The notes: generated by a model from the sequence alone, not told the origin. 15,253 nt of DNA from Peribacter sp964404805 (GCA_964404805.1 CAYOLJ010000017.1:1-15253); one strand, 5' to 3'. Counted from the first letter of the stretch, positions 7,328 through 13,449 are shown. Program-made: numbers and translations.

Positions 7328-7336
7328 ATCGTAGCA
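7328..7336 (-). promoter_or_regulatory. extended -10 of a leaderless rlmE promoter
   Basis: TGCTACGAT reads on the minus strand; the hexamer ends 6 nt before the rlmE ATG. The TG motif compensates for the lack of a clear -35. It lies back to back with the promoter of the gene at 7380. Confidence 0.55.
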
Positions 7337-7345
7337 GAAGGTTGT

Positions 7346-7373
7346 TTGACTCACACGTGTGATGATTTATAGT
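7346..7373 (+). promoter_or_regulatory. sigma70-type promoter, leaderless, for the 69-aa gene
   Basis: TTGACT (7346-7351), 16-nt spacer, TATAGT (7368-7373), then 6 nt to the ATG at 7380. Each hexamer matches consensus at 5 of 6 positions. The predicted transcript begins at or next to the A of the start codon. Confidence 0.75.
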
Positions 7374-7379
7374 TTTCCC

Positions 7380-7589
7380 ATGGCTAAATGTAACAATGGT
7401 CTCGGCGTTCCAACTTCTTCCCCAGAACATGGTTCTGGTCAAAAGAGCGGCAGTAGAAAAGAATCTACTTCGCTTCGTGGTGGCCTTGGCGTTCCTCTAT
7501 CGCATCTCTATCCAGATCTGTCTTCAGAGGAGGCACGTCGTAAGATTCAAGAGGCCATGCGCGGTCCGGGGGTGGCAGAAGGAGGCTGA
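7380..7589 (+). CDS. 69-aa hypothetical protein
   Basis: A small soluble protein of unknown function. It starts MAKCNNGLGVPTSSPEH and contains a second, similar block GGLGVPLSHLYPDLSSEE about 32 residues later, so the sequence G-L-G-V-P occurs twice. The middle is Ser/Gly/Lys-rich and probably disordered; the C-terminal part SSEEARRKIQEAMRG is likely helical. The strong promoter ending 6 nt before the ATG makes it a credible gene despite its size. It ends 9 nt before the convergent rsmG stop. A weak hairpin (CTGAT/ATCAG) followed by TTTTT near 7610 may end its transcript. Confidence 0.68.
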   Translation: MAKCNNGLGVPTSSPEHGSGQKSGSRKESTSLRGGLGVPLSHLYPDLSSEEARRKIQEAMRGPGVAEGG

Positions 7590-7598
7590 TGAAACGTA

Positions 7599-8276
7599 TC
7601 AGAGAAGTGGATTTTTCTTGGGTTCACCGATGCCCCGCGGATACTTCGCACGCGTCTTCGCGCGTTTTGTGAACACGAGGATCTGACGCCTTCCCCACGT
7701 GCTGCCCAAGTCGTACTCGTACGGTTGTTCCATCTGGCACGAGAGCTCGGATCGGGCAAGGAGGGAATCCTGTAGCTCCTGTTCAATCTTCAAACTCTTC
7801 CAGCAGAGGATGGCGCCTCCAACTTTCGCAAACGGGGCGGCGAGTTCTAAGAGCACGTTGAGTTCCGCTATCGCTCGGCAGAGGACCACGTCGTACTGCT
7901 CGCGGTGCGCGCTATCACGGGCAAGTTCTTCGGAGCGTCCGCAGACGAGTGTGACACGAGGGATCTTGAGCGTATCGATGATGCGTTGAACAGCTGCAAT
8001 CTTCTTCTGGGTGGCGTCCATGCCCACGAAGGTGCATTGGGGCAATCCAAGAGCGAGTGGCAGGAGTGGAAATCCTCCTCCCGTGCCGAGGTCGAGAATG
8101 CGCAGCGGTTGTTGATCACGCAGTGACTTCGTTTCAAGTGCGGCCACCGAATCCAGAATGTTCCCTGTCCAGCAGGTTTCCGGCGTGCGGAAGGCCGAGA
8201 GATTCAGTTTCGCATTCTCTACGAGGAAGGCATCGCGAAGCCGCTCGAGCCGACTTCGCATCTCTTCGGTGATCAT
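7599..8276 (-). CDS. rsmG: 16S rRNA (guanine-527 N7) methyltransferase
   Basis: RsmG (GidB) methylates G527 of 16S rRNA near the decoding site (225 aa, typical length). Visible are NAKLNLSAF (21-29), the SAM loop RILDLGTGGGFPLLPLAL (59-76), the acidic ribose-binding end VGMDATQKKI (84-93), CGRSEEL (112-118), CRAIAEL (133-139), and a C-terminal AKYPRGIGEPKKNPL, which matches the family ending YPR-x-G-x-P-x-K-x-PL. The ATG at 8276 is the natural start, giving MITEEMRSRLERL as the N-terminal helix. No clear -10 was found at the usual distance. It diverges from pyrE. Confidence 0.93.
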   Translation of the reverse strand: MITEEMRSRLERLRDAFLVENAKLNLSAFRTPETCWTGNILDSVAALETKSLRDQQPLRILDLGTGGGFPLLPLALGLPQCTFVGMDATQKKIAAVQRIIDTLKIPRVTLVCGRSEELARDSAHREQYDVVLCRAIAELNVLLELAAPFAKVGGAILCWKSLKIEQELQDSLLARSELSCQMEQPYEYDLGSTWGRRQILVFTKRAKTRAKYPRGIGEPKKNPLL

Positions 8277-8315
8277 GGGAATTGAGGGTCGGGAGTGAAC
8301 ATGGTAGCGTCAGGA

Positions 8316-8321
8316 TACACT
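8316..8321 (+). promoter_or_regulatory. possible -10 element for pyrE
   Basis: TACACT ends 13 nt before the TTG start at 8335; the intervening bases are almost all C and T, so no Shine-Dalgarno sequence is present. Weak on its own. Confidence 0.3.
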
Positions 8322-8334
8322 TCCCCCTCCTCCA

Positions 8335-8967
8335 TTGCCCCACGGACAACGTATCGCGGAACTCCTGCTCAACATCGGTGCCGTGAAGCTTTCGGTAGAT
8401 CCGCCTTTCACTTGGACGAGCGGTATCAAATCTCCGATCTACTGCGATAATCGCATGCTCTACAGTCATCCCGATGCACGCAAGTTCGTTGTGGATGCAT
8501 TCGTCTCTCGCGTGCACTCGCTCACTGTTCCTCCCGATTGTATTGCGGGAACAGCCATAGCAGCCATTGGATGGGCGGCACTCGTGGCAGATCGTTTGAA
8601 CCTGCCTTTCGTTTACGTGCGCGCCAAGGCCAAGGAGCACGGGGCGAAGAAGCTCATCGAGGGCGATCTGAAACCCGAGAAACATGTGGTCCTCATAGAG
8701 GATCTGCTCTCGACCGGTGGCAGTGCCGTTTCGTCTGTCGAAGCACTGCGCAATGAAGGCAAAGCCACCATCTCCGACGTCGTGGCAATCTTCACCTACG
8801 AGCTCCTTGCTGGCATCGAAAAGGCTCAAATCGCACAGGTGCACCTGCATCCACTCTCCACATTTTCCATCCTGCTTGATGTAGCGAGTGCGCAGGGGCG
8901 ATTGACGGAAGAGGACATTGAAACAGCGCGACGGTTCATTCGGGACCCGGAACAGTGGGGGAGGTAA
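8335..8967 (+). CDS. pyrE: orotate phosphoribosyltransferase
   Basis: Joins orotate to PRPP to give OMP in pyrimidine synthesis (210 aa, normal). WTSGIKSPIYCDNRML (27-42) matches the orotate-binding start of the family. YVRAKAKEHGAKKLIEG (94-110) is the flexible catalytic loop, with conserved Lys and His. VVLIEDLLSTGGS (118-130) is the PRPP-binding signature. The frame opens after a TAG at 8305 and contains no ATG until codon 41, so TTG at 8335 is the only start that keeps the conserved N-terminus. There is no Shine-Dalgarno sequence; a TACACT box lies at 8316-8321. A strong ribosome-binding site at its own 3' end serves the small ORF at 8970. Confidence 0.92.
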   Translation: MPHGQRIAELLLNIGAVKLSVDPPFTWTSGIKSPIYCDNRMLYSHPDARKFVVDAFVSRVHSLTVPPDCIAGTAIAAIGWAALVADRLNLPFVYVRAKAKEHGAKKLIEGDLKPEKHVVLIEDLLSTGGSAVSSVEALRNEGKATISDVVAIFTYELLAGIEKAQIAQVHLHPLSTFSILLDVASAQGRLTEEDIETARRFIRDPEQWGR

Positions 8968-8969
8968 GA

Positions 8970-9113
8970 ATGAAAGAGGAAAAGAAAACGGCATGTTCTT
9001 GCCAGAAAGAGCAAGCAGATCTACCGTTGCGGTCGCAATGTCGAACCGCCCGAGACAAGAAGAAGCTCTATGGCCCCTTCCGGTTATGCCGGAAGCAGTT
9101 TCGCGTGGCGTGA
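8970..9113 (+). CDS. 47-aa Cys- and Lys-rich small protein
   Basis: Not listed among longer ORFs, but well placed. It begins 2 nt after the pyrE stop with GGGGGAGG (ending 5 nt upstream), one of the few strong Shine-Dalgarno sequences in the window. The product starts MKEEKKTACSCQKEQ and ends KKKLYGPFRLCRKQFRVA; four cysteines (9, 11, 24, 40) and many basic residues suggest a small metal- or RNA-binding protein. LCRKQFR faintly resembles the LCRxCFR of ribosomal protein S14, too little for an assignment. Its TGA overlaps a GTG of the next ORF (GTGA, 9110-9113), suggesting coupling. Confidence 0.5.
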   Translation: MKEEKKTACSCQKEQADLPLRSQCRTARDKKKLYGPFRLCRKQFRVA

Positions 9114-9325
9114 CATTGGCGGCACAGCACCGTGTTGGTCGACAGGTTAGGGATTTGCGTGTCCTTCTCCAGGAGGCTGCAAAGAGAATCGTGCTATCGG
9201 GAATGTGCACGTCCTTCTATGACAAACAGATGGCGCAAGAATGCGTAATGCAATGGCTTAGTCAGAATTGTCCCAACTGGGGCGGTAGTCTGCAACTCGA
9301 AAACTTTATTGAGGTAGAATCATAA
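9110..9325 (+). CDS. 71-aa hypothetical protein
   Basis: Unknown function. The frame is open from further upstream, so the start is uncertain: GTG at 9110 (71 aa) overlaps the stop of the preceding small ORF as GTGA and is preferred, while ATG at 9086 would give 79 aa. The product is partly helical (VGRQVRDLRVLLQEAAKRIV) with a C-terminal half containing Cys and Trp residues (MCTSFYDKQ, ECVMQWLSQNCPNWGG). No promoter is required if it is coupled to pyrE and the 47-aa ORF. It could be a chance ORF. Confidence 0.4.
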   Translation: MTLAAQHRVGRQVRDLRVLLQEAAKRIVLSGMCTSFYDKQMAQECVMQWLSQNCPNWGGSLQLENFIEVES

Positions 9326-9344
9326 ACAGTCCTTCTCACGTTCT

Positions 9345-10055
9345 ATGCGTCCCTATCGTTATTTCGACTTCGTGATGGCAGCGTTTGTGGCCGTGCTGCT
9401 CGTCAGCAACATTGCATCTTCAGCCAAGATCGTGGATGCGGGTGTTTCGATTTTTGGTCTTCGGCTTTCGTTCGACGGCGGAACGCTCCTTTTCCCACTG
9501 AGTTACATCTTCGGCGACATTCTCACCGAGGTGTACGGCTATGCGCGTTCCCGGCGCGTGATCTGGACGGGGTTCGCCGCTTCGCTCCTCATGAGTGCGT
9601 GTCTCTGGCTCATCGCAGTGCTTCCCGGCGAAGAGGCGTGGCTGGGGTATGCAGGTGATCAGGCTTTTGGTGCCATCCTCGGCAGTGTCAGCTCTGGTGC
9701 CATTATCGCAGCCAGTATGCTTGCGTACCTCTTCGGGGAATTCAGTAACTCCTTCATCCTTGCCAAGATGAAAGTGTGGATGCAGGGTCGTCATCTGTGG
9801 ATGCGTACGATCGGCTCGACACTCGTCGGCGAGGGGTTCGATACCGTCGTGTTCATCACGTTGGCCTGCAGTTTTGGCGTCTTCCCCTGGGCGATTGCCC
9901 TCAGTCTCATCGTAAGCAACTACCTGCTCAAGGTGGGCATCGAAGTGCTCTTCACACCCGTGACATATCGCATTGTCGGGTTCCTTAAAAAGAGGGAGCA
10001 GGAGGATTTTTATGACCGAAAGACCAATTTCAGCCCATTCCATTTTGGAGTTTGA
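9345..10055 (+). CDS. yhhQ: queuosine precursor transporter (VUT/YhhQ family)
   Basis: Integral membrane importer of 7-deazaguanine queuosine precursors (preQ0/preQ1), formerly DUF165 (236 aa, typical). Signs include RYFDFVMAAFVAVLLVSNIASSAKI at the start, quoted here only in part as LLVSNIASSAK, the hallmark FPLSYIFGDILTEVYGY (about residues 51-67), SRRVIWTGF, FGEFSNSFILAKMK, and the late GSTLVGEGFDTVVFITLA helix. Six hydrophobic segments are visible. No queuosine synthesis or tRNA-guanine transglycosylase gene is in the window, so a salvage role is inference. A TAGAAT box at 9315-9320 may drive it, giving a leader of roughly 18 nt without a Shine-Dalgarno sequence. Confidence 0.92.
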   Translation: MRPYRYFDFVMAAFVAVLLVSNIASSAKIVDAGVSIFGLRLSFDGGTLLFPLSYIFGDILTEVYGYARSRRVIWTGFAASLLMSACLWLIAVLPGEEAWLGYAGDQAFGAILGSVSSGAIIAASMLAYLFGEFSNSFILAKMKVWMQGRHLWMRTIGSTLVGEGFDTVVFITLACSFGVFPWAIALSLIVSNYLLKVGIEVLFTPVTYRIVGFLKKREQEDFYDRKTNFSPFHFGV

Positions 10056-10079
10056 CAATTAAAAATAGTAGTTTATCAT
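10052..10079 (+). promoter_or_regulatory. strong leaderless promoter for the 89-aa gene
   Basis: A perfect TTGACA (10052-10057), 16-nt AT-rich spacer, TATCAT (10074-10079), then 6 nt to the ATG at 10086. The -35 box overlaps the yhhQ stop codon. It has the same layout as the promoter at 7346-7373. Confidence 0.8.
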
Positions 10080-10085
10080 TTCAGT

Positions 10086-10355
10086 ATGATGCCACTCTCT
10101 GAAAGCGCCGTTACACCTTTACCCGAAGACTATTTTGCTGCTCTTGCCGGTGATGCTGCAGTGCAAGAGGAGCTGGAAGCCCTGATGCAGGCCGCACGGC
10201 AGGAGATCCGCAATACACCGTTAGTCGCGAGTGGAGAACATCGTGGTGCGTTCCAGCCGGATCCCGATGAAGTGAGCGAGCCTGTGGACCGTCGTGGCGT
10301 CTATCCCTTGTCAGGAGACCCCCGTGACTACAGGTCGCCACGACAGAACGATTAA
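10086..10355 (+). CDS. 89-aa hypothetical acidic protein
   Basis: Unknown small soluble protein. The N-terminal half is acidic and probably helical (LPEDYFAALAGDAAVQEELE, then ALMQAARQEIRN). The C-terminal half is rich in Pro, Asp and Arg (FQPDPDEVSEPVDRRGVY) and likely extended. It has no signal peptide, membrane segment or cysteines. One of the best promoters in the window, placed so that transcription would begin at the ATG, supports it as a real and probably well expressed gene. ATG ATG at the start leaves one residue of ambiguity. Its stop overlaps the convergent pheS stop by 3 nt. Confidence 0.7.
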   Translation: MMPLSESAVTPLPEDYFAALAGDAAVQEELEALMQAARQEIRNTPLVASGEHRGAFQPDPDEVSEPVDRRGVYPLSGDPRDYRSPRQND

Positions 10356-11401
10356 AACTGCCGCAAAAACCTTAAGTCTCCCTCAAAGAACGCACGCAGA
10401 TCCGGAATCTGGTGCTTAATCATCAGCATGCGCTCCACGCCGAAGCCGAAGGCAAAGCCCTGATATTTCTTGGGATCAATTCCACAATTCTTGAGCACGT
10501 TGGGATGCACCATGCCGCAGCCGACGACTTCGAGCCACTTGCCCTCGCGGCTGTCTTCATCATCCCCTTGCCAGCGCATGTCTACTTCCAGTCCCGGTTC
10601 GACGAAGGGAAAGAACCCCGTACGAAATCGGAATTCTGCTGTAGGTGATACCAGCTCGCGGATGGCGGTGATCATCACAGCTTTCATGTTTGCCAGAGTA
10701 ATGTCTTCCCCGATCATCAATCCCTCGAACTGATGGAACATGGGCGAGTGCGTGGCGTCGGAATCTTTGCGGTACACTTTGCCCGGCGCGGTCACGCGCA
10801 GGGGCGGCTTATGGTTCTGCATGTAGCGGATCTGCATCGGCGAAGTTTGGGTGCGTAGCAGCAGTCGATCTTCCGGATTTTTTGTCTTGAGCCAGAAGGT
10901 ATCCTGCGTGTCGCGTGCGGGGTGATCGCGAGGAGTGTTGAGCAGGTTGAAGTTGAATTCCTCCGTCTCGATTTCGGGACCGTCAGCGACGTCGAAACCC
11001 ATCCGGCCAAAGATTTCTTCCACCTGCCGGATGAACTCCGGAATAAGGTGCAAATGTCCGCGCTCGTGTTGCGGCAACTCCAGCGACACGTCGATGCGGT
11101 CTGCAGAGCGCAATGTCTCCTCCGACGGGCTGGCAAGATCCCGCCGACGTTGGGCAACGAGATCCTCCAGTCGGCGTTTCCAGGTGTTGAGTTCCTCGGC
11201 AGCTGCTCTGCGTTCGTCGGGCTTCTTTTCGCGCAGTGCCTTGAGCGCGAGCGTCATTGCACCGGATTTGCGTCCGAAGAGCTCCTGTTCGATATCCGTA
11301 AGCTCCTGAGCAGATTGCGTACCCTGAAGCCGCCGTTCGAAGTCCTGCCAAGAGGAAGGGGATTCGTCCATAGCTGAGGACAGTGTAGCGTTTTCCGTCA
11401 T
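10352..11401 (-). CDS. pheS: phenylalanyl-tRNA synthetase alpha subunit
   Basis: Catalytic subunit that charges tRNA-Phe, normally as an alpha2beta2 tetramer with PheT (349 aa, normal). An N-terminal coiled-coil arm (about residues 15-90, many Glu/Arg/Lys) precedes the class II core: HPARDTQDTFW (160-170), motif 2 region LLRTQTSPMQIRYM (181-194), KVYRKDSDATHSPMFHQFEG (208-227), and motif 3 GFAFGFGVERMLMIKH near residues 317-332. The ATG at 11401 overlaps the upstream TGA (ATGA), indicating translational coupling; an internal ATG at 11371 is a less likely start. No pheT follows, because the next gene downstream is convergent. Confidence 0.95.
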   Translation of the reverse strand: MTENATLSSAMDESPSSWQDFERRLQGTQSAQELTDIEQELFGRKSGAMTLALKALREKKPDERRAAAEELNTWKRRLEDLVAQRRRDLASPSEETLRSADRIDVSLELPQHERGHLHLIPEFIRQVEEIFGRMGFDVADGPEIETEEFNFNLLNTPRDHPARDTQDTFWLKTKNPEDRLLLRTQTSPMQIRYMQNHKPPLRVTAPGKVYRKDSDATHSPMFHQFEGLMIGEDITLANMKAVMITAIRELVSPTAEFRFRTGFFPFVEPGLEVDMRWQGDDEDSREGKWLEVVGCGMVHPNVLKNCGIDPKKYQGFAFGFGVERMLMIKHQIPDLRAFFEGDLRFLRQF

Positions 11402-11760
11402 TGATCCAAGGCAAGCTCAATCAATCCAAACACTGCAAAGATCAGAATGGCGATCCACCATGTGAGCAGCTCCAAAAGATGGAATATTACGAGAATCACT
11501 ACAGCGAATGCCAAAAAGACGCCCTCGCGCAGTGCCACACTCATCACTCTGCCGGAATCCCAGTTGTGCGTAGGGAGCCACTTCCAGATCATAAGGAAGA
11601 TCAGGGCTCCAGCGGTACTGATTGAGAGAAAGAGACTTAAGAAGAACGCGGGAATTGCCTGAGCCGGTGCCGTGAGCGGGCTTACCCGGATCAAGATAAT
11701 CACGAGTGAGGTGATCGAGAGCAAAGAGGCCAGCGAGAGTCCGAAGAGAAGGGAAGTCAC
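11398..11760 (-). CDS. small membrane protein upstream of pheS
   Basis: A 120-aa, four-helix membrane protein that I do not recognise. Hydrophobic segments are at about residues 2-25, 35-60, 79-98 and 99-117, with WKWLPTHNWDSGRVMSVALREG as the main polar loop (quoted region shortened: WKWLPTHNWDSG). It starts with GTG at 11760, 20 nt after the uracil-DNA glycosylase stop, and ends in an ATGA overlap with pheS. The three genes therefore form one operon. The spacer before it is a telomere-like CCCTAA repeat rather than a ribosome-binding site, so its translation start is uncertain. Confidence 0.75.
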   Translation of the reverse strand: MTSLLFGLSLASLLSITSLVIILIRVSPLTAPAQAIPAFFLSLFLSISTAGALIFLMIWKWLPTHNWDSGRVMSVALREGVFLAFAVVILVIFHLLELLTWWIAILIFAVFGLIELALDQ

Positions 11761-11762
11761 GG

Positions 11763-11786
11763 ATAGGGTTAGGATTAGGGTTAGGG
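11763..11786 (+). repeat. telomere-like TTAGGG tandem repeat (4 units)
   Basis: Four consecutive hexamers ATAGGG, TTAGGA, TTAGGG, TTAGGG, followed by CGTAGGGGG. In the mRNA (minus strand) this reads as CCCTAA repeats and begins with the UDG stop codon. The G-rich strand has four G-tracts of three or more (11766, 11778, 11784, 11791) with loops of 9, 3 and 4. Confidence 0.75.
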
Positions 11787-12347
11787 CGTAGGGGGAGTGG
11801 TGGATTGGAGGAAGTTGTCGAGCGCTTTGAAATCATCCAAAAGTGACTGACGCAGATTGCCGTTGTGCAGCGCAGCGGCAGGGTGGTAGATGGGGAACAC
11901 CGTGACAGCGTCCGAGAGCTTCTGCGGTTTACCGTGCGCAACGGAGATACTGAGCTTGGGGAAGAAGTGCCCTAGTGCGTGGCGTCCCAGCGGTACGATG
12001 ACTGCGGGTTTGATGAGTGCGATCTCGAGTTGCAACCATGGCATGCACTGCGCCTTCTCTTCATCGGTGGGATCGCGGTTCGCCGGCGGGCGGTACTTCA
12101 CTACATTGCTGATGTACACGTCTTCGCGCTTGAGACCGATTGAGGCGAGCAGCTCATCAAGGAACTTGCCGGCGGGTCCTACGAAGGGCCGGCCAAGACG
12201 GTTTTCCTGCTCACCGGGGGCCTCGCCGATGAATATGATCTTTGCGTGTTCGTTCCCTTCGCCGAGCACCGCATTCGCAGTCTCATGCAGTGGGCAGCCT
12301 TTCCATGCCTTCAGTTTCTCCTGCAGCAACGGGAGGGTGAGTTCCAT
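11781..12347 (-). CDS. family 4-like uracil-DNA glycosylase
   Basis: Removes uracil from DNA at the start of base-excision repair (188 aa, typical of family 4). Motifs: the active-site GEAPGEQENRLGRPFVGPAG (41-60), VYISNVVKYRPPANRDP (77-93) and FPIYHPAAAL (151-160). Family 4 enzymes carry a 4Fe-4S cluster held by four Cys; here the matching positions are Cys18, His21, Tyr85 and Cys101, so two of the four ligands are replaced. Cluster binding is therefore doubtful or altered. The ATG at 12347 follows TGG TAAGAT by 6 nt, giving a leaderless start. First gene of the operon with the membrane protein and pheS. Confidence 0.9.
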   Translation of the reverse strand: MELTLPLLQEKLKAWKGCPLHETANAVLGEGNEHAKIIFIGEAPGEQENRLGRPFVGPAGKFLDELLASIGLKREDVYISNVVKYRPPANRDPTDEEKAQCMPWLQLEIALIKPAVIVPLGRHALGHFFPKLSISVAHGKPQKLSDAVTVFPIYHPAAALHNGNLRQSLLDDFKALDNFLQSTTPPTP

Positions 12348-12353
12348 AACGCT

Positions 12354-12362
12354 ATCTTACCA
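12354..12362 (-). promoter_or_regulatory. extended -10 of the UDG-pheS operon promoter
   Basis: TGGTAAGAT on the minus strand; the hexamer TAAGAT (12354-12359) ends 6 nt before the ATG at 12347. No clear -35 box. Confidence 0.5.
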
Positions 12363-12385
12363 ATATTGGTGGTGCTGTGCAGAAC

Positions 12386-12781
12386 TCAATTCTGTTTTCC
12401 CTTCTCATCGAACTCGGGTCCCAGAAGGGGGGAGCTCACAGCAGTGGGACTCAGGATGGGCAAATGCTCCAGATCAGTGAGTAAATTGCCGAGGTGGCCA
12501 GGGCTCACTGGACGATCAACGGAGAGTATATAGATCCTGTCCCGGACGAGTTCGCACAGTGCCATGATTGCGATCATGTTTGCCATATCTGAAAAAAGCT
12601 TTCCATACAATCTATTAAAAGCTTCTAGGAGTGCATGCGCGGTGTGGGTGACCTGCAGTCGAATAGCGTGAGCCTGCTCAGAAGATTTTCCACCGTATTC
12701 GTCCACGGCCTTTCTCTTGCGGAGTGCGGCGAGAACTTCTAAGCCCATACGCTGAAATTCGCGAAGATCACTTTCTGCCAT
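12386..12781 (-). CDS. 131-aa hypothetical, mostly helical protein
   Basis: I do not recognise this protein. The first 90 or so residues look helical: ESDLREFQRMGLEVLAALRK, then HAIRLQVTHTAHALLEAFNR and MANMIAIMALCELVRDRIYI. The last 40 residues are Pro/Ser-rich and probably loose. There is no signal peptide or clear membrane segment. The ATG at 12781 lies 9 nt after TAGAAT (12791-12796), with TTGGAG 17 nt further up, so it has its own promoter. It stands between UDG and purE on the same strand without overlap. Confidence 0.7.
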   Translation of the reverse strand: MAESDLREFQRMGLEVLAALRKRKAVDEYGGKSSEQAHAIRLQVTHTAHALLEAFNRLYGKLFSDMANMIAIMALCELVRDRIYILSVDRPVSPGHLGNLLTDLEHLPILSPTAVSSPLLGPEFDEKGKQN

Positions 12782-12790
12782 AGATGGCCT

Positions 12791-12819
12791 ATTCTAGCCG
12801 CTCTTTCGTTATCCTCCAA
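12791..12819 (-). promoter_or_regulatory. promoter of the 131-aa gene
   Basis: TTGGAG (12819-12814), 17-nt spacer, TAGAAT (12796-12791) on the minus strand; 9 nt from the -10 to the ATG. The -10 matches 5 of 6 bases, the -35 only 3. Confidence 0.45.
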
Positions 12820-12926
12820 TGAATATCCTGTTGTTATAAGTGATGCTGAAGCATGCTTTTGAGGGAATCGACGAAGATGCCGAGGCGCACGTAATGCCAT
12901 TCCTCTGGGTAAGAGCCCCATCCGCG

Positions 12927-13376
12927 CTAATAGCTCGCCTTAATCTTCTCAATGCGCTCCGTCACCTTTTTCTTCAGATCCGGGTCAGTTTCAGCGAGAA
13001 TCCGCACAGCAGCCAGTGCGGCATTTTTTGGATGTAGCACCGTCATCACCGGAACATCCGATGGCATGCGCAGGCTTGAGTGCAAATCCACCTGGTATTC
13101 CTCCAGTGTCTTGGCGGGAGGGCAGGTGAGTACGGGGTGCACGCAGCTCGCGGCGGCCACTCCGGCGAGCCCATTGCTCATTCCGACTACGGTGATGACG
13201 ACCTGCGGCTGTGGATCTGAATTGAGCTTTGCGATGATCTCTACCACCTTTTCGGGCACCTTGTGTGCCGAGGCAACCACGATCTCACTGGGGACAGAGA
13301 ATTCTTTCAGCGCATCGGCGATCTTCTGCGCAAATTCCGTATCTGACGTACTGCCGAGGAGGAGGGTGACGAGCAT
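12927..13376 (-). CDS. purE: AIR carboxylase, class II-like PurE
   Basis: Converts AIR (the PurM product) to CAIR in purine synthesis (149 aa). LLLGSTSDTEFAQKI (5-19) and ASAHKVPEKV (35-44) are general PurE signatures. VVGMSNGLAGV (63-73), PVLTCPPAKT (81-90) and SSLRMPSDVPVMTVLHP (100-116) resemble class II enzymes, the metazoan PAICS/Treponema type that use CO2 directly, rather than the class I GAGGAAHLPGM. If so, no PurK would be needed. The start at 13376 rather than the longer open frame is fixed by TATACT exactly 6 nt upstream; the longer frame would run antisense through a tRNA. Confidence 0.9.
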   Translation of the reverse strand: MLVTLLLGSTSDTEFAQKIADALKEFSVPSEIVVASAHKVPEKVVEIIAKLNSDPQPQVVITVVGMSNGLAGVAAASCVHPVLTCPPAKTLEEYQVDLHSSLRMPSDVPVMTVLHPKNAALAAVRILAETDPDLKKKVTERIEKIKASY

Positions 13377-13382
13377 GGTTGC

Positions 13383-13388
13383 AGTATA
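13383..13388 (-). promoter_or_regulatory. -10 element of the leaderless purE promoter
   Basis: TATACT (5 of 6 consensus) on the minus strand, ending 6 nt before the ATG at 13376. Confidence 0.55.
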
Positions 13389-13449
13389 GAGGAAAACGAC
13401 CCGATGACGCCAAAGCCTCGCTGATCTTGTGGGAAAGCGCGAAAGACGT

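Noticed and set aside
8970..9113. Remnant of ribosomal protein S14
   Set aside because: Only the short LCRKQFR segment is similar; zinc-site spacing and the S14 C-terminus are missing in all frames.
12739..12921. 60-aa minus-strand ORF between purE and the 131-aa gene
   Set aside because: Overlaps the start of the 131-aa gene in another frame, with no promoter or recognisable features; the roughly 130-nt spacer otherwise shows nothing definite.
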